Position numbers and translations under genes: made by a program. 64,000 bases of DNA, taken from an uncultured Prevotellaceae bacterium. Lineage in GTDB: Bacteria; Bacteroidota; Bacteroidia; Bacteroidales; Bacteroidaceae. The stretch lies in contig CAMWSK010000002.1 in NCBI GenBank assembly GCA_947176895.1, forward strand, positions 108,617-172,616, in the 5' to 3' direction. The notes below the pieces were generated by a model that saw only the letters and a list, made by a program, of their open reading frames with translations, did not search any database and was not told where the DNA came from. Below, piece after piece: positions 17,562-25,940 of the stretch (the first letter of the stretch is position 1; the number at the start of each line of letters is the position of its first letter).

Positions 17562-18730
17562 AAACTCTATATTTGACAATACTTCTTTCCATCCCCTCTG
17601 TTGCGGCACATGCCCGGGATATAGACTCCGTCCTTCAGGAAATCGAACGCAACAATCTCGAACTGCAGGCACTGCGCAGCTACAACCGTGCATCCGCGTT
17701 TGAGATTAAGGATCAGAACAGCCTTGAGTCCCTTTCTTTGGAATACAGTCCGTTTTTCAGAAGCGGAGTTTCCGGTATGGCCAGCTCGGAACTTGTCGTA
17801 TCGCAAGAGTTTGATTTTCCCACGCTGTATATAGCCCGTCAAAAAGCGGGAAAGCTTCAGCAAAACGCACTTGACCTGGAGTACAAGTCTTTACGAAGAG
17901 ACCTTCTTTATGCCGGACAACAGAAGTGCCTGGACTTGATTCTGCTGAACCGGCTCCAAGAGGTTCTGGAGGAGCGCATGAAGAATGCCGACGAATTGCT
18001 GGCCTTGTTTGAAAAAAGATTCAAGGAAGGTGATGCCACCGCGCTTGACCTGAACAAGATAAGGATGGAACAAATGGACCTGCAGACAGAAATACTGCAA
18101 AACGAAACGTCCCGGCAGAAGATTGTGCAAGAACTGTCCGTCCTGAATGGCAATCAACCGCTGTCATTGGATTCCATCTCATATCCCGAGACAGGGGCGG
18201 AACTTGAGTTATCCGGCCTGAGAAACGAAATTGCGCAAAGCGATGCCGGGATTCAGGCCGCAGAAGCATCGGTTGCGGCATCCGCACAGGAGATGCAGAT
18301 TGCAAAGCAAAGCCGGCTGCCCGGATTGGCTGTGGGATATCGCCGCAACACAGAGATGGCCGAGCAGAGCAACGGATTTCTAATAGGTGTTTCCATCCCC
18401 ATATTCTCAAACGGCAACAAGGTCAAGGCGGCCAAGCACAAACAGATTGCGGCACAACAATACCTGGAGCATACCCGGTTGCAGGTCGCGAAAGAAGCGG
18501 ATTCGCAGATTCAGGAACTGCAACGACTGAGCCAAGCCCTTCGGATATACGACCCGGCTTTGATAAGCCGGTCACTTGAGCTGCTCAAAAAAGCCGTTGT
18601 GGCGGGAGAGATGTCTTTGATTGACTATTATATGGAAGCCGACAAGGTGTATTTAAAACGGCAGACCTACCTGTCCGTAGAGAATCAATACCAGAGCCTT
18701 TGGGCTACGCTTCACAAAAACAGGTTATAG
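17558..18730 (+). CDS. TolC-family outer-membrane channel of the metal efflux system
   Basis: A signal peptide (MKTLYLTILLSIPSVAAHA) is followed by two long heptad-rich alpha-helical repeats, e.g. LQEIERNNLELQALRSYNRASAFEIKDQ and ASVAASAQEMQIAKQSRLPGLAVGYR, as in TolC/CusC. At 390 aa it is on the short side of the family. It overlaps the pump gene by 4 nt and ends the operon. It would form the outer-membrane exit duct for the pump. Confidence 0.88.
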   Translation: MKTLYLTILLSIPSVAAHARDIDSVLQEIERNNLELQALRSYNRASAFEIKDQNSLESLSLEYSPFFRSGVSGMASSELVVSQEFDFPTLYIARQKAGKLQQNALDLEYKSLRRDLLYAGQQKCLDLILLNRLQEVLEERMKNADELLALFEKRFKEGDATALDLNKIRMEQMDLQTEILQNETSRQKIVQELSVLNGNQPLSLDSISYPETGAELELSGLRNEIAQSDAGIQAAEASVAASAQEMQIAKQSRLPGLAVGYRRNTEMAEQSNGFLIGVSIPIFSNGNKVKAAKHKQIAAQQYLEHTRLQVAKEADSQIQELQRLSQALRIYDPALISRSLELLKKAVVAGEMSLIDYYMEADKVYLKRQTYLSVENQYQSLWATLHKNRL

Positions 18731-18770
18731 CAAGCCGGACCGGAAGAAGGTTAACAGCTTGCCGCCCCCC

Positions 18771-19478
18771 TTATTTCATGCATGCCCGCCACAGGCTTTG
18801 ACGGGCCTCGGGGTTAAGCTGCTCGAGATGGGACAAGAGGGCCTTCATCCGGGCGCGGGAGGAGGCTTGCTCCCAGGGGCAGCGCTTCAGCTGGGGCGGA
18901 AAGCCCTCCAAGAGAGCCAGACGCTCCAGATCACACTCGTCCACCAAAGCAAGGGGACGGATGAGCGTCATGGGAAACTTGTCCATGGGCATCTTCGGAC
19001 GCATGGTGCCGGTGCTGCCCTCGAACACCAGGTTCATGAGGAAGGTCTGCAGGATGTCGTCGCGGTGATGGCCCAGGGCAATCTTGTTGCACTGCTGCTC
19101 CCGAGCCACACGGAACAGGGTCTTCCGGCGTTCCCACGAACACAGAAAACAGGTGGACTTGCGCCCCTCGGGGTCGGGCTCCACACAGATGGACGTATGC
19201 AGGAGGGGCACGCCGCACTGCGCGGCATACCCCTCCAAGTAGTTGTTGTCGGTAAGATATTGGCCGGACTCGTTCTCCACATGCACGGCCACCACGCTGA
19301 AGCAGGGACGGAAGATGCGGCTCTGCTCGGCCAGCAGGCGCAGGAGCACCAGCGAGTCCTTGCCTCCGCTCAGTCCCACAAGGATGCGGTCGCCGTCCTC
19401 GATAAGTCCGAACTGCGTCACACCGCGGCGGAAGCGTTGGCGGATGCGGTGCCGGAGTTGTTCCTGCTCGGTTCTCAA
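18771..19478 (-). CDS. ttcA: TtcA-like tRNA 2-thiocytidine synthetase (PP-loop ATPase)
   Basis: It adenylates and thiolates a tRNA cytidine. The PP-loop SGGKDS (residues 37-42) and the CxxC motif of STCFLCSW are visible, with GHHRDDILQTFLMN typical of the TtcA/TtuA group. The ORF-track protein reads into rnfA at its N-terminus. The real start is probably the TTG whose last two bases overlap the rnfA stop (TTGA), giving 235 aa and translational coupling to the rnf operon. No ATG is available in the conserved N-terminal region. Iron-sulfur dependence of this family may explain its place behind an electron-transfer operon. Confidence 0.85.
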   Translation of the reverse strand: MRTEQEQLRHRIRQRFRRGVTQFGLIEDGDRILVGLSGGKDSLVLLRLLAEQSRIFRPCFSVVAVHVENESGQYLTDNNYLEGYAAQCGVPLLHTSICVEPDPEGRKSTCFLCSWERRKTLFRVAREQQCNKIALGHHRDDILQTFLMNLVFEGSTGTMRPKMPMDKFPMTLIRPLALVDECDLERLALLEGFPPQLKRCPWEQASSRARMKALLSHLEQLNPEARQSLWRACMK

Positions 19479-20101
19479 TTCAGTCCGAACAGATGGGCCA
19501 GACCGTTGTTCACACCACTGAAGCCCATGAAGGCCATAGCCAGCAGGCCGGCGGTCACCAGCGCGATGCTCATGCCCTGCATGCCCTTGGGGATGTTCAT
19601 CATGGCCAGCTGTTCGCGGATGGCGGCGAACACCACCAGCGCCAGGCCGAAGCCCAGGGCCGTGCTGAGGGCGAACCATACGCCGGTAAGCAGTCCGGCG
19701 GTCTCGATGCCCGTGTGGTCATAAGTGCCGTCGGCCACCAGGATGGCCACACCCAGGATGCAGCAGTTGGTGGTGATGAGGGGAAGGAACACGCCCAGCG
19801 CCTGATAGAGCGCGGGGCTCACCTTCTTCAATATAATCTCCACCATCTGCACCAGGGCGGCGATGACCAGGATGAAGGCGATGGTCTGCAGATACTCCAG
19901 GCCGAAGGGCACAAGCACATGGGCCTGTATCAGATAGGTCACCAGCGTGGCCAGGGTAAGCACGAAGGCCACGGCGGCACTCATGCCCACGGCGGTCTCC
20001 ACCTTCTTGCTCACGCCCAGGAAGGGGCAGATGCCCAGGAACTGGCTCAGCACCACATTGTTTACAAAGATGGCGGTTATGAATATCAGGATGTATGCCA
20101 T
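19475..20101 (-). CDS. rnfA: Ion-translocating ferredoxin:NAD oxidoreductase subunit A
   Basis: An integral membrane subunit of the Rnf complex with six helices (208 aa). Family motifs seen are NNVVLSQFLGICPFLGVSKK near the N-terminus and LPLITTNCCILGVAI in the middle. RnfA and RnfE are homologous antiparallel subunits with a Cys in each for a membrane-embedded iron-sulfur centre; that Cys is in TNCCILG here. The start lies 3 nt after the rnfE stop. Confidence 0.95.
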   Translation of the reverse strand: MAYILIFITAIFVNNVVLSQFLGICPFLGVSKKVETAVGMSAAVAFVLTLATLVTYLIQAHVLVPFGLEYLQTIAFILVIAALVQMVEIILKKVSPALYQALGVFLPLITTNCCILGVAILVADGTYDHTGIETAGLLTGVWFALSTALGFGLALVVFAAIREQLAMMNIPKGMQGMSIALVTAGLLAMAFMGFSGVNNGLAHLFGLN

Positions 20102-20104
20102 GGC

Positions 20105-20689
20105 TTAATTCTTCTTTAGTTTGTTTACGATAGCGATGAGGTAGCCCAAAGCGATGAAGGCACCGGGAGCCAGCACGAACAGCAGGGCACCGTAGGTCTC
20201 GGGGAAGAGGGCCACATCGAACACACGTCCGGTGCCCAGCAGCTCACGCACGGCACCCAGCAGGGTGAGGGCCAGGGTGAAGCCGATGCCGATGCCCAGT
20301 CCGTCGAAGATACTATCCAGCGGATTGTTCTTGGCGGCGAAAGCCTCGGCACGTCCCAGAATGATGCAGTTCACCACAATCAGGGGGATGAACAGGCCCA
20401 GGCTCTTGTCCACCTCGGGCGCATACGCCTTGATGAGCATCTGCAGGATGGTGACCAGCGAGGCGATGACCACCACGAAGGCGGGGATGCGCACCATGTT
20501 GGGCACGATGTCTTTAATCAACGAGATGATGAAATTGCTGAACACCAGCACCACCATGGTGGCCAGACCCATCGACATGCCGTTGATGGCGCTGGAGGTG
20601 GTGCCCAGTGTGGGACACATGCCCAGCAAAAGGACGAACGTGGGATTCTCCTTCACCACGCCGTTGAGGAATATTCTTAATGCTTTCAT
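20105..20689 (-). CDS. rnfE: Ion-translocating ferredoxin:NAD oxidoreductase subunit E
   Basis: A six-helix inner-membrane subunit (194 aa) paralogous to RnfA. It shows ENPTFVLLLGMCPTLGTTSSAINGMSMG near the N-terminus and FIPLIVVNCIILGRAEAFA in the middle. It is co-transcribed with rnfG upstream (18 nt gap) and rnfA downstream. Confidence 0.95.
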   Translation of the reverse strand: MKALRIFLNGVVKENPTFVLLLGMCPTLGTTSSAINGMSMGLATMVVLVFSNFIISLIKDIVPNMVRIPAFVVVIASLVTILQMLIKAYAPEVDKSLGLFIPLIVVNCIILGRAEAFAAKNNPLDSIFDGLGIGIGFTLALTLLGAVRELLGTGRVFDVALFPETYGALLFVLAPGAFIALGYLIAIVNKLKKN

Positions 20690-20707
20690 AGATTGTCTGC
20701 TGCTGAT

Positions 20708-21298
20708 TTAGTTCTTGTGAAGGCCGGTGGCCGAGGTGTTGGCGTCGGGCTTGCCCATAGCCGTGGCTGCGGCGTTGTTCACGATGCGCAGGAAGGCGCG
20801 GCTGGTGATGGTGGAGGCGGTGATGGCATCCACGTCGCCCCCGTCCTTGCTGACGGCCAGGTCTCCGGCCCGCTTGCCGATGATGTTGCCTTTCGCGCCG
20901 GCCTGGAACCACGTCTGGGCCTTGGCGCCCAGACCGGGTGTCTCCTTGGTCTCGAGCACCTCATAGCCCAAGATGTTGCCCTCGTAGTCCAGTCCCACGA
21001 GTGCCACGAGCCTGCCGCCGAAGCCCTTGGGGTCGGAGGCCTTCACGGCCATGCCCTTGTCGGTGTAGTACACCTGCAGGCTCTCGCCGTTGGCATCGGT
21101 CAGGGTCTTCTCTTCGTTCACCTTCACGTCGCCTCCGCCCAGCACTTTCTGTATGCCGGTCTCCAGAGCCTTCTGTTGCTCCTGTTCGATGGTGGGCTTC
21201 GTCACCTGATTCACGTAGGCCAGTGCCGCGCCCATCGCCACGCTGATGAGGGTGAGCACGACGGCCATATTATACCATGTGGATTGTAGTTTCTTCAT
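20708..21298 (-). CDS. rnfG: Ion-translocating ferredoxin:NAD oxidoreductase subunit G (flavoprotein)
   Basis: A single N-terminal membrane helix is followed by a periplasmic FMN-binding domain (196 aa). The covalent FMN attachment site should be the Thr within DAITASTITSRAF, a variant of the usual S/T-G-A-T flavinylation motif in which Gly is replaced by Ala and Ala by Ser. It carries electrons between RnfD and the membrane iron-sulfur site. It starts 6 nt after the rnfD stop. Confidence 0.93.
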   Translation of the reverse strand: MKKLQSTWYNMAVVLTLISVAMGAALAYVNQVTKPTIEQEQQKALETGIQKVLGGGDVKVNEEKTLTDANGESLQVYYTDKGMAVKASDPKGFGGRLVALVGLDYEGNILGYEVLETKETPGLGAKAQTWFQAGAKGNIIGKRAGDLAVSKDGGDVDAITASTITSRAFLRIVNNAAATAMGKPDANTSATGLHKN

Positions 21299-21304
21299 GA
21301 CTGC

Positions 21305-22267
21305 TTATTTCTTTGTGCCGAAGCGACGGGGTTTGCAATAGGTGTTGATCAGGGGCGTAAAGGCGTTCATGATAAGGATGGCGAAGCTCATGCCCTCGGG
21401 ATAGGCACCCCAGTTGCGGATGACCAGGGTGATGATGCCAATCATCACGCCATAGATTACCTGGCCCCTGGGGGTCATGGGGCTGGTGACATAGTCGGTG
21501 GCCATGAAGCAGGCACCCAGCATCAGTCCGCCCGTGGTGAGCACCGTCAGGGGATTCATATAAGTGGAGGGGTCGGCCACATAAAGCAACCCGGAGAGCA
21601 CGGCCACGGTGCCCAGGATGCTCACGGGGATGTGCCAGGTGATGATGCGTTTCCACAACAGCCAGGCGCAGCCCAGAAGCAGGGCCAGGGCACTCACCTC
21701 ACCCAGCGATCCGCCCATGTTGCCCAGGAGCAGGTCGGTGGCGTCGGGCAGATTGTCCAACCGGCCCTGGGAGGCCAGTCCCAAAGGCGTGGCTGCCGTC
21801 TGCGCGTCAAGATAAGAGGTAAGCTGACCGGCCACGGGCCACGAGGTCATCTGTACGGGGAAGCTGATAAGCAGGAACACACGTCCCACCAAGGCAGGGT
21901 TGAAGGGGTTCTGTCCCAGTCCGCCGAACGTCATCTTGCCAACGCCGATGGCCACCAGCGCACCCAGCACGATGAGCCAGAGGGGCAGGTTGGAGGGCAG
22001 GTTGAAACCCAGCAGCAGGCCGGTGAGGATGGCCGAACCGTCCGTCACGCTGCGCCCGTCGCGCCCAAGGATATACTTGGAGATGAGGAACTCGAAGGCC
22101 ACGCAGCTCACCACCGAAGTGGTCAGCACGATGGCGGCTCCCAGTCCGAAGAAGTAGAGGCCGGCCAAAAGGGCGGGGACAAGTGCCACGCACACCCCGT
22201 ACATATTCTTTTCCACGCTGTCGCCGCCATGCACGTGTGGCGACAGGCTGATGATAAATTTACTCAT
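21305..22267 (-). CDS. rnfD: Ion-translocating ferredoxin:NAD oxidoreductase subunit D
   Basis: A polytopic membrane flavoprotein (320 aa) of the NqrB/RnfD family. The conserved GRDGRSVTDGSAILTGLLLGFNLP and GGLGQNPFNPALVGR segments are present. DAQTAATPLG near residue 155 is the likely covalent FMN site. A second conserved segment, TTGGLMLGACFMATDYVTSP, lies in the C-terminal half. It follows rnfC by 21 nt. Confidence 0.95.
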   Translation of the reverse strand: MSKFIISLSPHVHGGDSVEKNMYGVCVALVPALLAGLYFFGLGAAIVLTTSVVSCVAFEFLISKYILGRDGRSVTDGSAILTGLLLGFNLPSNLPLWLIVLGALVAIGVGKMTFGGLGQNPFNPALVGRVFLLISFPVQMTSWPVAGQLTSYLDAQTAATPLGLASQGRLDNLPDATDLLLGNMGGSLGEVSALALLLGCAWLLWKRIITWHIPVSILGTVAVLSGLLYVADPSTYMNPLTVLTTGGLMLGACFMATDYVTSPMTPRGQVIYGVMIGIITLVIRNWGAYPEGMSFAILIMNAFTPLINTYCKPRRFGTKK

Positions 22268-22288
22268 TGCTTTTGATTCTTTGGTTGG

Positions 22289-23635
22289 TTAGCGTGCGTT
22301 GCGGGCACGAATTATTCCCATCACCGTGCTCTTGCCCACGCGCATATGGTCCAGCAAGGGGCGGTGGCTGGGGCAGGTGAACTGGCAGCAGCCGCACTCA
22401 AGACAACTGGTGATGTCGTTCTTCTCGGCGCCCTCCCAGTCGGCCTTGCCGCTCAGCTTGGCCAACAGATAAGGCTCCAGGCCCATGGGGCAGACGCTCA
22501 CGCACTTGGCGCAGCGGATGCAGGCCTGCGGTTCGGCACGGCGTGCCTCTTCCTTCGTCATCAGCAGCAGGCCGCTGGACCCCTTGGTCATAGGCACATC
22601 CAGGGAAAGCAGCGCCTTGCCCATCATGGGACCTCCGCCAATCACCTTGCCCGTGTTCTCGGGCAGGCCGCCACACTCGTCGATGAGCTGGCTGAAGGGT
22701 GTGCCCAGGCGGGCCAACAGGTTCGAGGGACGGGCCAGCTGCTTGCCCGTGACCGTGATGACGCGGTCGATGAGGGGCTTGTTCTTCATCACGGCCTGAT
22801 AGATGGCAAAGGCCGTGCCCACGTTCTGCACCACGGCCCCCACGTTGATGGGGATGGCGGGAGGCGCAGGCACCTCGCGGCCTATGACGGCCTCTATCAG
22901 CTGTTTCTCGCCGCCCTGGGGATACTTCATCTGCAGGGGCATCACCTTTATCCGGCTGTCGATGGCCTGCGCACGCTCGGTCATCAGCCGGATGGCGTCG
23001 GGCTTGTTGCGCTCGATGCCGATGAACGCCTTGCTCACGCCCACGGCCTTCATGATAAGCTGCACACCCACCAGGATTTCATCGGGGTGCTCCAGCATCA
23101 GGCGGTGGTCGGCCGTGAGGTAAGGCTCACACTCCACAGCGTTGATAATCACATATTCGGCCTTGCAGCCCGGCGGGGGCGTCAGCTTCACGTGGCAGGG
23201 GAACGTGGCGCCGCCCATGCCCACGATGCCGGCCTCCTTCACCTTCTGCACGATGGCGGGGGCATCCAGCTCGGGACGGTCCTCCATCCGCACCAGTGCG
23301 GGCGAACGGTCGATGCTCTCTTCCCACTCGTCGCCCTCCACGTCCACGATGACGGCCTGGCGGCAGGTGCCCGAAGCGTCCAACACATGGTCTATCTTGC
23401 TCACCTTGCCGCTCACGCTGCTATACACGGGGGCACTGACAAAGCCGCCGGCCTCGGCCAGCAGCGTGCCCACCTTCACCTCGTCGCCCTTGGCCACCAC
23501 GGGCTTGGCGGGCGCACCGATGTGCTGAAACATGCTGAACACGGCCTGCTTGGGCAGCCCCGCCTCGCGGATGGCACTCGAGGCCGAGAGCTTGTTCTCG
23601 TCAGGATGCACGCCGCCCTTGGAAAATGTCTTCAT
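22289..23635 (-). CDS. rnfC: Ion-translocating ferredoxin:NAD oxidoreductase subunit C
   Basis: The peripheral NADH-binding subunit (448 aa). MKTFSKGGVHPDENK is the typical RnfC N-terminus, so the 26 upstream residues in the ORF track are dropped; they overlap rnfB. It has the Rossmann-like NADH/FMN region and two ferredoxin clusters, CIRCAKCVSVCP and CLECGCCQFTCP, near the C-terminus. The gene begins 4 nt after the rnfB stop. Confidence 0.96.
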   Translation of the reverse strand: MKTFSKGGVHPDENKLSASSAIREAGLPKQAVFSMFQHIGAPAKPVVAKGDEVKVGTLLAEAGGFVSAPVYSSVSGKVSKIDHVLDASGTCRQAVIVDVEGDEWEESIDRSPALVRMEDRPELDAPAIVQKVKEAGIVGMGGATFPCHVKLTPPPGCKAEYVIINAVECEPYLTADHRLMLEHPDEILVGVQLIMKAVGVSKAFIGIERNKPDAIRLMTERAQAIDSRIKVMPLQMKYPQGGEKQLIEAVIGREVPAPPAIPINVGAVVQNVGTAFAIYQAVMKNKPLIDRVITVTGKQLARPSNLLARLGTPFSQLIDECGGLPENTGKVIGGGPMMGKALLSLDVPMTKGSSGLLLMTKEEARRAEPQACIRCAKCVSVCPMGLEPYLLAKLSGKADWEGAEKNDITSCLECGCCQFTCPSHRPLLDHMRVGKSTVMGIIRARNAR

Positions 23636-23639
23636 GTTC

Positions 23640-24491
23640 TTATTCCTCTTTCTTAATGGGTTTAACGGGGAAGTTGAAGGAGTGGATGGCACCCGTGGGG
23701 CAAGCCTCCTCACACTTCCGGCACAGTTTACACTTCTCGGGGTCGATGTAGGCCAGACTGTTCTCCAGCGTGATGGCCACGAACTTGTCGCACACCTTCA
23801 CACACTTGCCGCAACCGATGCAGGCGTTGGCACAGGCCTTGCGGGCCACGGCACCCTTGTCCTTGCTGTTGCACAGCACCACCATGCGGCGGCCCTTGGG
23901 TCCCTTGGGGCGAAGCTCGATGATGCCCCGCGGACAAGCCTTGACACATGCGCCGCAGGCCGTGCACTTGTCCTCGTCCACCTCGGGCAGACCCGTCGCG
24001 GGGTTCATCCGGATGGCACCGAACCGGCAGGCGGCCACGCAGTCGCCGCAACCCAGACAGCCATAGACGCAGCCCGTCTCGCCGCGGCCCGTCATCTGCT
24101 GCACGCGGCAACTCTGCACGCCGTCGAACTCGGCCACACGGGGACGTGCCTCGCACGTGCCGTTGCAGCGCACCACGGCCACACGGGCCACCGCGGCACC
24201 GGCCTGCATACCCAGGATGCCGGCCACCTTGTCCATCACGGGCTGACCGCCCACGGGACAGAGACGGCCCTCCAGGCTGCCTCCGTCGGCGGCCTTCACG
24301 CAAGCCTCGGCAAAGGCCGAACAACCGGGGAAGCCGCAGCCGCCGCAGTTGGCCTGGGGCAACACCTCGGCCACACGGTCGATGCGCTCGTCCACCTTCA
24401 CGGCAAATCGTCGGGAGGCCACATACAGCACCAAGGCACTCGCCAGCGCGATGGCTCCCAAGATTACAATCGCTAATAAAATAGGATTCAT
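23640..24491 (-). CDS. rnfB: Ion-translocating ferredoxin:NAD oxidoreductase subunit B (multi-cluster ferredoxin)
   Basis: An N-terminal membrane helix is followed by the CGGCGFPGC four-iron cluster motif and four ferredoxin-type clusters: CLGCGDCVAACRFGAI, CTACGACVKACPRGII, CIGCGKCVKVCDKF and CKLCRKCEEACPTGAI. It accepts electrons from reduced ferredoxin and passes them into the membrane complex, which pumps ions. At 283 aa it is the long form common in Bacteroidota and Clostridia. Confidence 0.96.
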   Translation of the reverse strand: MNPILLAIVILGAIALASALVLYVASRRFAVKVDERIDRVAEVLPQANCGGCGFPGCSAFAEACVKAADGGSLEGRLCPVGGQPVMDKVAGILGMQAGAAVARVAVVRCNGTCEARPRVAEFDGVQSCRVQQMTGRGETGCVYGCLGCGDCVAACRFGAIRMNPATGLPEVDEDKCTACGACVKACPRGIIELRPKGPKGRRMVVLCNSKDKGAVARKACANACIGCGKCVKVCDKFVAITLENSLAYIDPEKCKLCRKCEEACPTGAIHSFNFPVKPIKKEE

Positions 24492-24507
24492 GAATATGTT
24501 TGTTTAG

Positions 24508-24939
24508 TTATTTGTTGTCACACTCCACGGTGAAAGTCAACCTTCTGGCCATACGTTTGCGCCCCAGCCACAGGCCGGTATACCAACCCGCCAGGCAGAG
24601 CAGAGCCACCACGGCCGCCATCGACTCGCCCAGCGGACCGCTCAAACCGAACAGCACCGCCACCATAATGACCAAAGGCAGGACATAGGCCAGCAAGACG
24701 GCCTGCAATCCCTGGCCCACGCGGCCCACCACCCTCACGGTCTGTCCCACCCGGGGGGCGGGGCCTTTCAGCACCAGCGCCGTCACCACCTTTTCCTTCG
24801 TCTCGCTGCTGCGGCACAAAGAGGCGGCCTCGCACGACGAGCAGGCCGAAGCCTGCAGGATGCGCACACGAACCACGGGCAGGGCAACCTGCTCCACCAC
24901 GCCCTCGTGACTGATGAAATTGGCTTTTTCATGGCTCAT
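24508..24939 (-). CDS. rseC: RseC/MucC-type SoxR-reducing system protein
   Basis: A small inner-membrane protein (143 aa) with an N-terminal cytoplasmic domain rich in Cys (ASACSSCEAASLC) and two transmembrane helices (AVLLAYVLPLVIMVAVLFGL, MAAVVALLCLAGWYTGLWLG). RseC homologues usually accompany rnf genes and may help assemble or regulate the complex. The ATG giving MSHEKANF is used rather than the TTG two codons upstream. It is the first gene of the rnf operon and has a -7 box only 7 nt before its start. Confidence 0.88.
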   Translation of the reverse strand: MSHEKANFISHEGVVEQVALPVVRVRILQASACSSCEAASLCRSSETKEKVVTALVLKGPAPRVGQTVRVVGRVGQGLQAVLLAYVLPLVIMVAVLFGLSGPLGESMAAVVALLCLAGWYTGLWLGRKRMARRLTFTVECDNK

Positions 24940-24946
24940 AACCAAA

Positions 24947-24954
24947 CAAAGTTA
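24947..24954 (-). promoter_or_regulatory. -7 box of the rseC-rnf operon
   Basis: TAACTTTG on the minus strand ends 7 nt before the rseC ATG, so the mRNA would have almost no leader. No TTTG is present at the -33 position. Confidence 0.5.
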
Positions 24955-25065
24955 GTAAAAAAAGCTTTTGACACGTATGCCGACACAGACATTTAACGAC
25001 TTTTGTTTACGTTCTTTAACGCTTGTGCGGCGACAGGCAAATAAAAACGCCGCAGTGAACGAAAC

Positions 25066-25150
25066 AAAACATCTTGATGTTTTTTAAAAACGTGTTGATG
25101 TTTCAAAAAAAGATGTTGATGTTTTTAGGGAAACATCAACATCTTTTTTT
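25066..25150. repeat. Tandem palindromic 21-bp repeats, cluster B (4 units)
   Basis: Four related units have centres at about 25074.5, 25095.5, 25116.5 and 25138.5, i.e. spacings of 21, 21 and 22 bp. The first is the perfect palindrome AAAACATC-TT-GATGTTTT. The third and fourth are exact inverted copies of each other and together make the terminator listed separately. The cluster lies between the rnf operon promoter and the end of the DUF5672 gene. Confidence 0.85.
25105..25150 (-). terminator. Perfect 20-bp hairpin terminator after the DUF5672 gene
   Basis: Positions 25105-25124 and 25131-25150 are perfectly complementary over 20 bp with a 6-nt loop; each arm ends in seven A/T pairs, so it can terminate in both directions. 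It overlaps the last bases of the minus-strand DUF5672 gene. Confidence 0.8.
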
Positions 25151-25925
25151 ATTTGCCGATACAGAGGATGTATTCAGACCAAAAGCCAAGGCGGCTTTTG
25201 TGGGCGAAGCCATGGCACCCCATGGGCAGACGACCGCCGTTCAAGCAGTGGCAGAGCCTCGGTTTGACATCATAGGCAAACGCCATGGCCTCCTCCATCG
25301 TCGGGTTACGGAAGTCCTGCGGCACCAAAGCCCAGAAGACATCCTCGTTATGGCCCTTGGAGATGTAATCGCATATGGCATCCCGGTATTGCCCGCATGC
25401 CCGGCGGAAGGCAGACACCCGGCGCAGGCATAATCCCCCGTTGCCCACCTTTCCGTACAAAACAAAGCGGTTGATTTTACCCCCCCCAATTGCGAAACGC
25501 CTTTCCATCTTCACATACAGACTCAAGGGGAATCGGGTATAGCGTGGCCGCATGGGCCAGGGAGCCGCCACCTGGTCGTATCCCTTTTCCGTCCAGGCGA
25601 GCACCTCGTCACGGAAAATCCAGGCATCGGTATGGCAGATGAGGATATACTCGCAGTCGGCAAACCGGTCATAGAAGGCCGCGGACATCATCATTTCATT
25701 GTAACCTTGGATTCCCCGCTTCCTGCCCAGCCATTCATCGGACACCCGCATCACCTCGGCAAACGGGTATCGGGCGGTGTGGGCGGTCATATCCAGCCCC
25801 TCGGGACACAGGAAACAGACGGGATGCCCCTGCAGCACCTTCATGTTATGCGCCAAGGTCTCGTCCTCTACGCGGGAAAGATGCTCCGTGTAGAGGGGGA
25901 CAACGATTTTTACGGGATGCTTCAT
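25149..25925 (-). CDS. DUF5672 family protein (putative glycosyltransferase-like)
   Basis: The 258-aa soluble protein shows the DUF5672 pattern: YILICHTDAWIF, YDQVAAPW, VGNGGLCLRR, EDVFWALVP and LPMGCHGFAHK. The family looks like a GT-A-type glycosyltransferase, with the HTDAW segment in the position of a DxD-like motif, but activity has not been shown for this branch as far as I know. It is followed by a perfect hairpin and starts 15 nt after the DUF1573 gene, so the two are co-transcribed. Confidence 0.75.
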   Translation of the reverse strand: MKHPVKIVVPLYTEHLSRVEDETLAHNMKVLQGHPVCFLCPEGLDMTAHTARYPFAEVMRVSDEWLGRKRGIQGYNEMMMSAAFYDRFADCEYILICHTDAWIFRDEVLAWTEKGYDQVAAPWPMRPRYTRFPLSLYVKMERRFAIGGGKINRFVLYGKVGNGGLCLRRVSAFRRACGQYRDAICDYISKGHNEDVFWALVPQDFRNPTMEEAMAFAYDVKPRLCHCLNGGRLPMGCHGFAHKSRLGFWSEYILCIGK

Positions 25926-25940
25926 CAGCCCTCCGGCGGC

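Noticed and set aside
18730-18762. Terminator between the TolC gene and ttcA
   Set aside because: GCAAGC/GCTTGC is only a 6-bp stem with a 21-nt loop and no U-tract; too weak to list as a feature.
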